Assembly: GCF_024733555.1 (NCBI RefSeq)
Contig: NZ_JANIOF010000003.1
Location: 62,001-126,000, forward strand
Reading direction: 5' to 3'
DNA: 64,000 bases
DNA from: Paenibacillus sp. SC116
GTDB lineage: Bacteria > Bacillota > Bacilli > Paenibacillales > Paenibacillaceae
Shown piece after piece: positions 1 through 8,768 of this stretch (position 1 is the first letter of the stretch; every line of letters starts with the position of its first letter). The position numbers were made by a program, and so were the translations under genes. The notes below the pieces were generated by a model. That model worked only from the letters and a program-made list of their open reading frames with translations. It did not search any database and was not told the DNA's origin.

Positions 1-119
1 ATAATCTCAAGAAACATCCGATTTCATTAATGATGAGTTAATAATGAAGCGCCTTGATAATATTCGAGTAAATTTACTAGATTGGTCATTGGAGTAAACA
101 AATATTGTATGGGAGTGAT

Positions 120-443
120 ATGATGGGGTTCTACACCGCTGCGTTACGAAATGCACTCGATAATCCGACAACTTCAGATAATATCCGCTTTATGTACACG
201 AAATGTATCACAAATTTTCCTGGTGATTTTATTCATCGAATACTTTTATATGAAGACGGAACAACTGAATATCATAGAATTATGAAGGGAAGTACTGAAT
301 TAGCGAATGTAAGAAAGGGAAAAGCGGTCGTCATTCTACAATCACTTGAGTTTAATAAGGAAACCGTGCATGATATCGATGGTTTCATTGAAATAAACGT
401 GGCTTCTGCGATAAATAAGCTTAGAAACTTATCCTATGATTAG
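120..443 (+). CDS. Hypothetical protein
   Basis: Not recognised. It encodes about 107 soluble residues with no signal peptide or membrane segment. The frame opens at a TTG at 105, but an ATG at 120 (or 123) is preceded by GGGAG at 111-115, so the start is probably 120 or 123. The middle of the protein (residues about 30-65) has a beta-rich look with aromatic residues and alternating charges. A strong hairpin terminator lies 110 bases after the stop, which suggests a single-gene transcript or the end of an operon entering from outside the window. A real gene is likely from length and ribosome site, but function is unknown. Confidence 0.55.
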   Translation: MMGFYTAALRNALDNPTTSDNIRFMYTKCITNFPGDFIHRILLYEDGTTEYHRIMKGSTELANVRKGKAVVILQSLEFNKETVHDIDGFIEINVASAINKLRNLSYD

Positions 444-552
444 TTTTTTTGATCTATCAGGGAGTCTGTAGGTAAAGTTAAAACTATCACCCATAGCAGT
501 TCATCTAATTTTATCTTCGGATAGGGAGCGACTTTACTCGTCTCCGCAAAAA

Positions 553-596
553 ACAAATACACCTAGACTACAAGAGGTCTGGGTGTATTTGTTTTG
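553..596 (+). terminator. Rho-independent terminator
   Basis: A 16-bp stem (553-568 with 577-592, one G-T wobble) closes an 8-base loop and is followed by TTTT. It probably ends transcription of the upstream small gene. Confidence 0.75.
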
Positions 597-864
597 GGGT
601 AGAAAAAGAAAGTAAATCTTTGCATGAACACCTGTGTATGAAATGTTCAATTGATATGTGACTAGACCAAGATGCATAGATAGTTTATGTAAGAATATGA
701 TAGTATATAAACATGGAACAATATTCTAATTATCAACTGTATAAGCCTTCAATTTAAAGTTAGTAAATTAATAAATTTACAGTATTCTTACTGAGATAAA
801 TAATAGAAATAGACTGATAAAAACCAAGATAAGTAAATATATTAACCTATTCGAAAGGAAGCCA
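597..864. other. AT-rich intergenic region before the defence-like pair
   Basis: No convincing gene. The stretch is strongly AT-rich like the two genes that follow, and probably carries their promoter and marks the edge of an AT-rich island. No repeat, tRNA or insertion-sequence end was seen. Confidence 0.4.
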
Positions 865-1632
865 ATGACTGTAATAGTAGATACTTTCATACCTAAAGTC
901 TTATTAATCGATGGAAATCCTGTTCACATACTTGATATTGAGGACTTTAACACAGGACTTAAACGATATTTGGATGAACACTTTGTTTCGATATGTGAGG
1001 GAGCGAGTGGCAATGATGTTAAGAGCGTGAAGAAGCGAGTTTTTCGATTTTTAAATAGTAAGGATGATACTACACGTTCTGGTGCTATTGCAGAATTCTT
1101 TTTGCATTTGTATTTAAAGAAACAAGGCTACAAACAAGAATGTACTTTTTTGAACCTTGAAGAAGGTTCTATTAAAAAGGGTTTCGATGGTTACTACTCT
1201 AAAGATAAAGAAGAATGGATTATGGAAAGCAAGTCTGGAAATATAGAATCAGTAAATATGTCTCATCCAAATAAGGTATCAGAAGCATACAGAGATTTAT
1301 CCGATAAATTTAATGGTGATGTTTCTAATAATCCATGGCAAAATGCATATAATCATGCTTCAAATATAGATGTAAGCACAGATGCGAATATTAGGCAAAA
1401 TATAAAAAAACTATCGAATGATTTCAACGATGAAAATTATCCGTCTATAAGTGATTTTAATATTATCCCTTCATCTACAATTTTCTTCAATGGTGGAGAG
1501 ATAAGTACCGATATTAGTGAGCTCGAAAAGAAAATGAAACGTGCAGTAAGTAGATACAAATTTAAAAAAATATTAATTCTTTGTGTTAATAAAAAATCAA
1601 TGGGTTTATTTATAGATTATTTAAATTCCTGA
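865..1632 (+). CDS. HamA-like (DUF1837-type) nuclease subunit of a defence system
   Basis: 255 residues. The pattern fits a PD-(D/E)XK-type nuclease core as in HamA-like proteins: a helix with E77 (GAIAEFFLHLYL), a strand with D108 (KKGFDGYY) and an E121-S-K123 pair (WIMESKSG). No transmembrane segment is seen. The ATG at 865 follows an AAAGGAAG ribosome site. The helicase gene starts 15 bases after the stop, so the two form one transcription unit. In the Hachiman system HamA is the nuclease effector and HamB the helicase that holds it in check and senses DNA damage. The match here rests on gene order, size and the D...ExK motif. An AbpA-like or other nuclease-helicase defence pair is the main alternative. 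Base composition is more AT-rich than most of the window, consistent with a transferred defence module. Confidence 0.6.
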   Translation: MTVIVDTFIPKVLLIDGNPVHILDIEDFNTGLKRYLDEHFVSICEGASGNDVKSVKKRVFRFLNSKDDTTRSGAIAEFFLHLYLKKQGYKQECTFLNLEEGSIKKGFDGYYSKDKEEWIMESKSGNIESVNMSHPNKVSEAYRDLSDKFNGDVSNNPWQNAYNHASNIDVSTDANIRQNIKKLSNDFNDENYPSISDFNIIPSSTIFFNGGEISTDISELEKKMKRAVSRYKFKKILILCVNKKSMGLFIDYLNS

Positions 1633-1647
1633 AAGAAGGATTTGCAT

Positions 1648-4095
1648 ATGAACAAAGCAGAAAAATCAAAATTTACTCAAATAAATAAAATTACTCAGTT
1701 TAATGAGGTAATAAAAAAAATAACTACAAATGCTGAACTTTCAACAAAAGAACAAAGTTATATACTAAGTTGTGCAATTGTTTTCATCAAAACTTATGAA
1801 CTAGATAAACGACATACAAGTTATCTGCAGTTTGGTTATTATATTTTATTAAAATATTCACTTAATTATAGTGATTATCAGCCTTTATACGACTTCTCTA
1901 TAAATTTTGGGTTTTATCCAATAGCGCGCGAGATTTTAAATAAGGGTCTGTTAAATGTATACAGTATAAATAACGATATAATAGATATGAAAATGGATGG
2001 GTTCGAGAAAGGTAATTATTTAGAAACCTATGAGCAGAAGATTATACGTGACAAGATGTTAAATGATACATCATTAAATGTTAGTTTTGTTGCACCAACG
2101 TCATTCGGCAAAAGTTCTATTATTGTAGAGCATATATTAAATAATGATCATGATAAAGTGGTAATAATAGTCCCAACAAAATCGTTATTGGTTCAAACAT
2201 ATAGAGCTATAAGACAATCGGAGATTAATAGAAGAATTATTATTCATGATGAAATGTTTCAAGGAGAAGAACGATTTATTGCTATACTAACTCAAGAAAG
2301 AGCGTTAAGGGTATTAGATAAGAATGATATTTTTTTTAATGTTTTATTTATTGATGAAGCACATAATTTACTTGAAAGAGATTACAGAAGCATACTTTTA
2401 TCTAGAGTAATTAGAAAAAATCTTGCTCGTAACCCTTCGCAGAAAGTTGTATATTTATCACCTCTCGTTAACGATAGTAGTAACTTGAAAATATCATCGC
2501 AAGAAAATATTAGCGAACAGAGGATAAAACACAATGTAAAAGAACCTGAAATATTTGAATATAGAAAAAATGGAGAGGCATTTCAATATAATAGATTTGT
2601 CAATGAATTCTATGCGATTGATTTTTTTAATAGCTACTTAGATTACATCAAAGAAAAAAAAGGTTGTAAAAACTTTATTTATATTAGAAATCCAAAAAAA
2701 ATAGAGGCATTTGCAAAAGAACTGGCATCAAAAATGGATGATTTAGATAAATCAGAAGAAATTGAAGAGTTGGTTTCTGAATTGAGAGATTTTGTACATG
2801 AAGATTTTTATATTATTGATTTATTATCCAAGGGAATAATCTATCTTCATGGTAAAATACCGGACATAGTTAAGGAGTACCTGGAATTTAAATTTAAAGA
2901 ATTAAATAAGCTAATATTCGTAGTAGCAAATAGTGTTATTTTAGAAGGTATCAACTTGCCTATTGATACACTATACATTTTAAACACGTACAGCCTACAA
3001 GCAAAGAAGCTTACAAATTTAATCGGAAGGGTTAATCGACTAAATGAGATTTTTAATAAAGAAGTAAACCATTTAAATAAACTTCTTCCTCCAATTCATT
3101 TTGTAAATAATGATACATATGATAGTCCTTCAAGAAATATGGAAAATAAGATAAAACTATTAAGGAGTAGTGTATTCGAGGATATTATTGAGAATCCGGT
3201 TCTAGAAAAGTACGATATAGAAAGGCTTAACATTGACAAGAAACGGAAAGATAGCTACATAGAAAAAGCGAACAAGATTATAAAGAATGAAGAGTTAGTC
3301 TTGAACGATGATAATGATGCAGTTAGCCAAATGAGAAAGTATTTTATTAATTCCGGCATAGACAATGTATACAACGTCACGGATGAGTTACTAAATAGGT
3401 TTATAAGAAATATAGAGAAATTAAAAGATGTTAATTTGATAAAAGAATGGTCAGAATCAGATATAATTAATAAGGTTTACATTGTGTTTATTAAAGATTT
3501 CACAGATAGTATTGCTGACTTTGAGTTTTATCGATTATCAGATATTCAAGCTAGAAACTACTATAAAATGTATTTGTTCAATCATCGTGTAAATTCATTG
3601 CGTGAAAACATTGAAACCACTTCAAAATATTTTAAAAGAAGGATTAAAGAAGGAAATAGTTTGTTTTATATTGGAGAAACTTATGGTGAGGAAAGAAAAT
3701 ATACTGAAAGATATATTGATGGTGGAAAAGAAGTATATGTTGATTTGTCAAAAAAATCAGACCCTGAAATAACAAACTTAGCTATTGTGAAATTAAAGAT
3801 AGAAGATGATTTCATTAGCTATAAGCTTAATAAGATGGTAATCGCTTTACATGATTTTAAATTAATTTCTGATGAAGAATATAATTTAGCTATTTACGGA
3901 ACTAAAGATGAAAAAACAATAAAGTTACTGAAAACAGGGCTCTCAATTAATTTAATTTCACGATTACAGGCTGATAATCAAATTATAAATATATCATTTG
4001 ACGAAAATTATAACTTAAAGACCAATGATAGCTTCGAATTTTACAGAAGAGCGATGAAAGGATTTTATCGATTCGAGCTAGATAAGTACCTGTAA
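1648..4095 (+). CDS. HamB-like DEAH-box helicase of a defence system
   Basis: 815 residues, superfamily 2 helicase. Walker A reads APTSFGKSS at about residues 149-157, motif II is IDEAH near 235-240, and the C-terminal lobe shows VVANSVILEGINLP near 427 and a motif VI-like IGRVNRLN near 460. A further 350 residues without a recognised domain follow. The frame opens at a TTG at 1642, but AGAAGGA at 1634-1640 is too close to it and well placed for the ATG at 1648. It follows the nuclease gene by 15 bases and ends the unit. In Hachiman the helicase uses ATP to move on DNA and controls HamA. Length is normal for HamB (roughly 800-900), with no frameshift. The SF2 helicase call is firm and the HamB assignment is probable. 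Confidence 0.65.
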   Translation: MNKAEKSKFTQINKITQFNEVIKKITTNAELSTKEQSYILSCAIVFIKTYELDKRHTSYLQFGYYILLKYSLNYSDYQPLYDFSINFGFYPIAREILNKGLLNVYSINNDIIDMKMDGFEKGNYLETYEQKIIRDKMLNDTSLNVSFVAPTSFGKSSIIVEHILNNDHDKVVIIVPTKSLLVQTYRAIRQSEINRRIIIHDEMFQGEERFIAILTQERALRVLDKNDIFFNVLFIDEAHNLLERDYRSILLSRVIRKNLARNPSQKVVYLSPLVNDSSNLKISSQENISEQRIKHNVKEPEIFEYRKNGEAFQYNRFVNEFYAIDFFNSYLDYIKEKKGCKNFIYIRNPKKIEAFAKELASKMDDLDKSEEIEELVSELRDFVHEDFYIIDLLSKGIIYLHGKIPDIVKEYLEFKFKELNKLIFVVANSVILEGINLPIDTLYILNTYSLQAKKLTNLIGRVNRLNEIFNKEVNHLNKLLPPIHFVNNDTYDSPSRNMENKIKLLRSSVFEDIIENPVLEKYDIERLNIDKKRKDSYIEKANKIIKNEELVLNDDNDAVSQMRKYFINSGIDNVYNVTDELLNRFIRNIEKLKDVNLIKEWSESDIINKVYIVFIKDFTDSIADFEFYRLSDIQARNYYKMYLFNHRVNSLRENIETTSKYFKRRIKEGNSLFYIGETYGEERKYTERYIDGGKEVYVDLSKKSDPEITNLAIVKLKIEDDFISYKLNKMVIALHDFKLISDEEYNLAIYGTKDEKTIKLLKTGLSINLISRLQADNQIINISFDENYNLKTNDSFEFYRRAMKGFYRFELDKYL

Positions 4096-4364
4096 AATAT
4101 ATTTTAAGTCGGAAATAAAGGCAAAGCTGATCGCTTCACATGTTTTTATAGCAATCAGGAATGAACGAGCCGATCTTGCTTTCAGTCCACCTATAATTGA
4201 AAGAGCGAAGTGGGGTGCGACGAAGTTAGAGAATAGACAAACCTTTGATAATTATAGATATGATAATAGAGGATAGTTGACACTGACCTTAGTGACATCA
4301 TAATGGTTGATTGTTTATATTGAGCATATATTGTGTGTCTGCTAGTTACTTTTCCACTCTCATG
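4096..4364. other. Intergenic region, no gene seen
   Basis: About 270 bases between the helicase stop and the next hairpin. I see no open frame with a ribosome site, no clear repeat and no RNA gene. Confidence 0.4.
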
Positions 4365-4394
4365 AAACCCCCGACCTCATAATATCGGGGGTTT
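4365..4394 (-). terminator. Hairpin, decayed copy of the VOC-gene terminator
   Basis: A 10-bp stem, AAACCCCCGA (4365-4374) with TCGGGGGTTT (4385-4394). It lies in the same place relative to the VOC pseudogene as the hairpin at 5727-5757 does to the intact VOC gene, so it was duplicated with it. The T tract is poor on both strands. Confidence 0.55.
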
Positions 4395-4413
4395 GTCTAT
4401 GTAACGAAATATA

Positions 4414-4596
4414 CTATTTTGCATTCATATCTGGCTGATAAACGTAGAGTATATTCCTTTTAATATCCATATAATACCCTTACCAAGCTATGCTGGGGAG
4501 CGCATGCTTTGGCACTACGACCTTGTCGCCAAGATTAATGATTTTTTCAGTAGAATCATAGTCCCCGATTCTAATTGTACATGCATAAACATTCAT
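4414..4596 (-). pseudogene. Remnant of a VOC-family (glyoxalase-like) gene
   Basis: Read on the minus strand, this 183-base stretch encodes a homologue of residues 71-131 of the intact VOC protein at 5777-6172. It begins MNVYACTIRIGDYDST and ends at the same final residues (QPDMNAK, stop). It carries an in-frame TAA where the intact copy has Gln110 (AW-stop-GYYMD) and has lost the first 70 residues. The similarity breaks just beyond the MN codons at 4596. The neighbouring hairpin is duplicated too. This is a tandem gene duplication followed by 5' deletion and point decay, and no product is expected. Confidence 0.85.
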
Positions 4597-4597
4597 A

Positions 4598-4747
4598 GAA
4601 CGAAGTATTGCCTTGGTGAAGAAAGTTTTAAAAGAGTGCCGGCTTGATTATACTCGTATCAAAATCGCTACAATGCCCTATGGAAAAGAAGAAACCTATA
4701 CGCTGAAATATGCATATAAAAAGGGTGTTACCGATTTTTCTCTATAG
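4598..4747 (+). pseudogene. Possible 3' gene remnant, unknown
   Basis: An open frame of 49 codons that ends in TAG at 4747. It has no start codon with a ribosome site and begins exactly where the VOC pseudogene similarity ends. The C-terminal half (PYGKEETYTLKYAYKKG) reads like a genuine protein tail. It is probably the end of a gene truncated by the same rearrangement that cut the VOC copy. I do not recognise the family. Confidence 0.3.
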
Positions 4748-4845
4748 GGTAACATCAAAACTGTAATATTCACCTATAGCAAGCGGTGGCGTTGTCTTAT
4801 CTGCATCGTTTACAATAGAGATAACGTATAAAGTGGGGGTATTAG

Positions 4846-5154
4846 ATGAATACTAGATATCGAATTACGAGAAATGCTGACGGTAATCACGCTGATCAAG
4901 CTATGTCTATTGATGAATATAAAAACTATTTTGCAACTCAACCGGATTTTGAGTATGCACAGGAGTATTCCTTCCGATCGGCTGAAACGACAATGACGAT
5001 TCAAGGAGATTTTTTTCTATGGCACCTAGGAGAGGCGACAATTCCATTCCGATATTATGAAGGAGATCTGTATGTAGCAGTATCACATGAGATTATTTTT
5101 CAGAAAATGTTAGAAATAGTAGAGCATTTTGATGCTCAATATGTAGAGGGCTAA
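4846..5154 (+). CDS. Hypothetical small acidic protein
   Basis: 102 residues, not recognised. An AGTGGGGGT ribosome site lies about 9 bases before the ATG. The protein is soluble, acidic and rich in aromatic residues, and reads as an alpha/beta protein (a strand-rich middle TTMTIQGDFFLWHLGEA, then a C-terminal helix). It stands alone between the gene remnants at 4414-4747 and a small membrane protein. I see no partner that hints at a role. Confidence 0.5.
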   Translation: MNTRYRITRNADGNHADQAMSIDEYKNYFATQPDFEYAQEYSFRSAETTMTIQGDFFLWHLGEATIPFRYYEGDLYVAVSHEIIFQKMLEIVEHFDAQYVEG

Positions 5155-5327
5155 TGGTAGCTACGCTTACTACTAGTGCTTCAGCATATACAGTATATGA
5201 AGCAAGTAACAGTAGGCCTTTGTTGGGATGAGTACCCGAACAGCCGAGAAGTATTGGAGCTTTGCATTTCTTAGCAACTGATTATGTCCGCTATTTATTT
5301 AATGTCACATTGAATTGATCAACTTAG

Positions 5328-5350
5328 AGTAGCGAGGAAGCTACTTTTTT
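5328..5350 (+). terminator. Terminator-like hairpin just before a ribosome site
   Basis: AGTAGC (5328-5333) pairs with GCTACT (5340-5345) and runs straight into six T residues. The GAGGTGAT ribosome site of the next gene begins at 5351. It may insulate the next gene or act as a leader attenuator. Confidence 0.55.
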
Positions 5351-5361
5351 GAGGTGATATT

Positions 5362-5625
5362 TTGGGTAAAAAGCATTTTAGATTGTTAAGATACTTATTT
5401 ACAGCAATAACATCTATTTTTTTTATATTTGTCTTAATTGATCCAATTAAACAAATATTTTTAGGTTTTTTAACCCTTTCTTCTAGTATTGCTATGTTAA
5501 TGTACGTCTTTGAAGTAAAGAGAGAAGAAGGGGAATATAGACACAAAATCTCATCAATTATTTCGTGTGTTTTATTTTTTGCAGCTTCGATATATATTTT
5601 CAGTGTGAATTTATTAGGTCAATAA
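5362..5625 (+). CDS. Small membrane protein, unknown
   Basis: 87 residues starting at TTG 5362 with GAGGTGAT at 5351-5358 as ribosome site. There are three hydrophobic segments (about residues 10-30, 32-50 and 64-84) separated by short basic or acidic loops (KREEGEYRHK), so two or three membrane spans. There is no cleavable signal or lipobox. It is preceded immediately by a terminator-like hairpin and followed by a bidirectional terminator shared with the VOC gene, so it is probably monocistronic. Function unknown. Confidence 0.5.
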   Translation: MGKKHFRLLRYLFTAITSIFFIFVLIDPIKQIFLGFLTLSSSIAMLMYVFEVKREEGEYRHKISSIISCVLFFAASIYIFSVNLLGQ

Positions 5626-5726
5626 TTTTTAAATTACACTTCATTTTAAAGCTGAAAAATATTTGGGCATACTTTTGAACAGTATTACAATATGAGAAAT
5701 AGCGGTTTAAATAGTCGTATCTCATT

Positions 5727-5757
5727 AAAAGACCCGACTTTATGAGGTCGGGTCTTT
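5727..5757. terminator. Bidirectional terminator
   Basis: AAAGACCCGAC pairs with GTCGGGTCTTT around an 8-base loop, with A and T runs on either side. It serves the converging small membrane protein (+) and VOC gene (-). Confidence 0.7.
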
Positions 5758-5776
5758 ATCCATGCAACGGAAAATT

Positions 5777-6172
5777 TTATTTCGCATTCTTATCCGGCTG
5801 GTGAAGGCCAAATATATTTCCTTCCGTATCCATGTAATACCCTTGCCAAGCCATTCCGGGGAGTGCGTACTTTGGCAAAGCAACCTTGCCTCCATGACTA
5901 ACAATCTTCTCTTCCGTGGAATCGTAGTCGCCAATTCCAATCGTACACGCATAACCATTCATAGCCTGACATGGCTCTGGAGGTGGCCCTTGCCGCTGCA
6001 TCAAAGCACCATTGATCCCCATTTCATTCTCCTCGCCTGTCACTACTCCGAAATAGGGCATTCCAGCATAGGTGCTCCAATCCTCAAATGTCCATCCAAA
6101 CACTTCGCCATAAAACTTCTTAGCACGATCCATATCATCTACGTGAATCTCAAAATGAACGACTCTACCCAT
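5777..6172 (-). CDS. VOC-family (glyoxalase/bleomycin-resistance-like) protein
   Basis: 131 residues with a typical single-domain vicinal oxygen chelate fold. The first beta-alpha-beta unit begins GRVVHFEIHVDDMDRAKKFYGEVFGW and the second begins around ACTIGIGDYD and ends YYMDTEGNIFGLHQPD. His6 and Glu117 (DTEGN) are the usual metal-side positions. Such proteins bind a divalent metal and act in glyoxalase-like, dioxygenase or resistance roles. Nothing here fixes the substrate. The ATG at 6172 follows AGGAGG (6178-6183). A decayed copy of the 3' half lies at 4414-4596. Confidence 0.85.
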   Translation of the reverse strand: MGRVVHFEIHVDDMDRAKKFYGEVFGWTFEDWSTYAGMPYFGVVTGEENEMGINGALMQRQGPPPEPCQAMNGYACTIGIGDYDSTEEKIVSHGGKVALPKYALPGMAWQGYYMDTEGNIFGLHQPDKNAK

Positions 6173-6404
6173 GATGGCCTCCTATGGTTTGACTTCTTTA
6201 CTATTTCTTCTATTAGCTTTTCCGTTCCTTTATGTTTTATAAGAATCCTGCAAATGTTTATACACGGCAGTATACTTAGGTGCATCAGTAATAGGTACAT
6301 CAGCATCTTTAGCATGTAATTTTTATGAAGTTAATCGCTCGAAACAACCATTTTATGGTACATTATCGTAGTGGCATATTACATAAAATGGGAGATGCTA
6401 AAGC

Positions 6405-7046
6405 ATGATAGGGAATACGACGGAGAAGGAACGGACGATATTTGATCACGTAGGGAATACGATCAACACCAATGATAGAGAAATTCGAATTCTTGCTAAA
6501 TATGAAGAACCACTGGTTGTCGTATTAGGAAATGTGCTTAGCGATGAGGAATGTGAGGAGCTTATTGAGCAATCAAGAGAGCGATTGAAGCGCTCTAAAA
6601 TAGGTGAAGAACGTTCGGTTAATCAAATTAGAACGAGCAGTGGAGTGTTCTGTGAAGAGAGTGAGACGAATTCAAGAATCGAGAAGCGTATCTCTCAAAT
6701 TATGAGTATCCCCATTGAGCATGGCGATGGTTTGCAAGTTCTGCAATATACCCCTGGCCAAGAGTATAAACCCCACCATGATTTCTTTGCTGAAGCAAGT
6801 CGAGCAAGTACTAATAATCGGATAAGTACGCTCGTGATGTATTTGAATGATGTGGAGGAAGGCGGAGAAACGACGTTCCCTATGCTTAATCTTTCGGTCT
6901 ACCCTAACAAAGGAACGGCAGTTTATTTTGAATATTTTTATGATAATCAGGAATTAAATGAGTCCACCCTGCATGCAGGCACACCAGTAATTAAAGGTGA
7001 GAAGTGGGTTGCAACGATGTGGATGAGAAGACAAACCTATCGATAA
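6405..7046 (+). CDS. Prolyl 4-hydroxylase, 2-oxoglutarate/Fe(II) dioxygenase
   Basis: 213 residues. The double-stranded beta-helix core carries the iron triad H124-x-D126 (in YKPHHDFF) and H190 (LHAG), with K200 in the place that binds the 2-oxoglutarate carboxylate. The spacing (66 residues between the histidines, then 10 to Lys) equals that of the characterised Bacillus anthracis prolyl 4-hydroxylase, and the length is the same. It hydroxylates prolyl residues in peptides; the natural bacterial target is unsettled. The ATG at 6405 follows a GGGAGATG-like site. It stands alone, and no collagen-like or Gly-X-Pro repeat protein is visible nearby. Confidence 0.85.
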   Translation: MIGNTTEKERTIFDHVGNTINTNDREIRILAKYEEPLVVVLGNVLSDEECEELIEQSRERLKRSKIGEERSVNQIRTSSGVFCEESETNSRIEKRISQIMSIPIEHGDGLQVLQYTPGQEYKPHHDFFAEASRASTNNRISTLVMYLNDVEEGGETTFPMLNLSVYPNKGTAVYFEYFYDNQELNESTLHAGTPVIKGEKWVATMWMRRQTYR

Positions 7047-7285
7047 GTAAAGATAGGTAGATATGATTGAGAATAGGCTGTTTTTGAGTAGTGGATAGTT
7101 AGGCGGTTATTAATTCCCCTAGGTGCTTTAAAACTATGACTGCAACCATAAAGGTCATTGTTGCGTTTATGGAGACAGAGCCTCACGTTGGTAAAGGATG
7201 ACCAGCAATTATTGCTAGTATTAACTTGCTGAGTTATCATCTGCTTGCTTAAAAAAGTATGTAAATGAGAAAGGGTGGGTTTCGA

Positions 7286-7972
7286 TTGAAAAAGAAATTG
7301 AAATCAGCATTCGTCGCAACTGTCGTTTGTGCTACCTTCTTGTCTTCATCACAAGCATTTGCAGCTACCATTTTATTCACCAATCCAGACACAATAAACA
7401 GTAGCTTTAATCGGTCGGGGGCTGCCGACTATGCTGAAAAGTGGGCTACCACTGCAAATCCCAATTTTGCGAACTATGGTAGTAATTCTGATGGCGGAGA
7501 CTGCACTAATTTCGTGTCACAAGCTCTTTATGTAGGTGGGAGTCTGCCGTTTAACGGAACAAAGGGTAAAAATAGATTTACAGAGGACTGGTACTACTAT
7601 GGGCCGCATGTTCCACCAGCTACCAATCCTAGAACATCTTCCTGGACAGCTGCTCATCAATTCCGTCAACACTTTGCAGTGGTTAATGATGTAGGTGGAA
7701 AAAAGGCGTGGAGAGCTACACGGTATACGTCACAAGAATTGGTTTCAAACTTTCAGCCCATTTACGATGAACTGTTTCGAGGTGATGTTGTCCAACATGT
7801 GGATTCAGCAGGGCACACTTTCCATACGCAAATAGTTAATGGTTATGGCCCAGGTAACGATCTTAAAGTAGCCCAGCACTCCACTAACTCTAATGTGTGG
7901 AATAAGGATATTTCATTAAAGTCATATGCAACTTACGGAAACTGGATGGTATCAGTCAAAATTAAAAAATAA
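7286..7972 (+). CDS. Secreted amidase-like protein (Amidase_6 type)
   Basis: 228 residues from the TTG at 7286. The ATG at 7265 in the same frame has no ribosome site, whereas AAAGGGTGGG (7271-7280) lies correctly for the TTG and restores a normal signal peptide (LKKKLKSAFVATVVCATFL, cleavage after AFA). The mature part has the hallmark GGDCTNFVSQALYVGG of the putative amidase domain PF12671, with the Cys as presumed nucleophile and a later His (GHTFHTQIV). Homologues are secreted or spore-associated and are thought to cleave cell-wall amides, but substrates are unproven. A second secreted protein follows 25 bases downstream and probably works with it. Confidence 0.75.
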   Translation: MKKKLKSAFVATVVCATFLSSSQAFAATILFTNPDTINSSFNRSGAADYAEKWATTANPNFANYGSNSDGGDCTNFVSQALYVGGSLPFNGTKGKNRFTEDWYYYGPHVPPATNPRTSSWTAAHQFRQHFAVVNDVGGKKAWRATRYTSQELVSNFQPIYDELFRGDVVQHVDSAGHTFHTQIVNGYGPGNDLKVAQHSTNSNVWNKDISLKSYATYGNWMVSVKIKK

Positions 7973-7997
7973 AAGCGAGGGAAAGGAGTGAATAAAG

Positions 7998-8519
7998 ATG
8001 TTAAGAAAGAAAACTTGGATTGTGTTCACTTTATGTTGTTCTATAGTAGTCGGCGGTTTGGCATTGGCTAATATGAATGGCAATCATGCAAATGCGAATA
8101 GCCCAAGTTTGAACGAAAAGCTTACTTATACAACAACGAGTTATGAAGCACAGAAGAAAATTGCTGATGCTCCCGGCGCAACTACAGCGGATGAACAGAA
8201 GCTAAAAGAATTGGCAACTAAGGCCGAGAATTTACAGTCAGAATTAGCTCCAAAAAGTGCCTTGGACGAATTTAATGAAGTGTTTGCAGGTTACAAAGAT
8301 CTACATGCTATCCATAGCACATATTATGCGGACAAAAAGGACTCAACAGATCCCGCAGTTCAGAAAGTTCTATATGAATTAGAACAAAAGGGAAAGCTGA
8401 TTGCACATTTCGAAAAACCAAAAATGCTTAACTCGGTAAATGGTGAAGAACTGCTTAAGACATTTTATGAAGAAACCTATAAATTGAATCAGAAGCTATA
8501 CCCTGAAAACTTCAAATAA
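7998..8519 (+). CDS. Secreted protein of unknown function
   Basis: 173 residues. AAAGGAGTG precedes the ATG at 7998. A signal peptide (residues 1 to about 34, cleavage near HANA) is followed by a mostly helical, charged domain with Lys/Glu-rich amphipathic helices (EQKLKELATKAENLQSEL). There is no lipobox, since the Cys residues near 13 lie inside the hydrophobic core. It follows the amidase-like gene by 25 bases and the pair ends at a strong terminator, so they are likely one operon. It could be an inhibitor or chaperone of the amidase, which is inference only. Confidence 0.6.
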   Translation: MLRKKTWIVFTLCCSIVVGGLALANMNGNHANANSPSLNEKLTYTTTSYEAQKKIADAPGATTADEQKLKELATKAENLQSELAPKSALDEFNEVFAGYKDLHAIHSTYYADKKDSTDPAVQKVLYELEQKGKLIAHFEKPKMLNSVNGEELLKTFYEETYKLNQKLYPENFK

Positions 8520-8593
8520 TCCATTCAACTTATCCGTAAAATAATACAACCCCTTCTAGAGACCTCTAAAAAATATTTTCCTTTAAAAATGAT

Positions 8594-8636
8594 AAAGGTG
8601 CAGTTCCTCATATTTTGAGAGAATTGCACCTTTTTA
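8594..8636 (+). terminator. Rho-independent terminator
   Basis: AAAGGTGCA-G-TTC pairs with GAA-T-TGCACCTTT, followed by a T run. It ends the amidase-like operon. Confidence 0.8.
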
Positions 8637-8768
8637 TTTCTATGGATGTAGTTACCTCCAACAATAAGAACGGAACAAGTATGCTGCAAGAGCTAGTTTG
8701 TTTTTACTGAGAAGAACTCAGTTTTTGTTATATTGTTTCTGCCCCACACAGCACAAAACGACAAAAAG

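Noticed and set aside
5-97. Open frame of 30 codons at the left edge (ending WSLE-stop)
   Set aside because: An in-frame TAA at 2-4 blocks extension to the left, the first ATG (44) would leave only 17 residues, and there is no ribosome site.
1648-4095. Helicase as part of a restriction-modification system
   Set aside because: No methyltransferase or specificity subunit is adjacent, and the partner is a small ExK nuclease-like protein as in HamAB.
5762-6319. 185-codon frame on the plus strand over the VOC gene
   Set aside because: It is antisense to a well-supported VOC gene, and the sense protein has clear family features.
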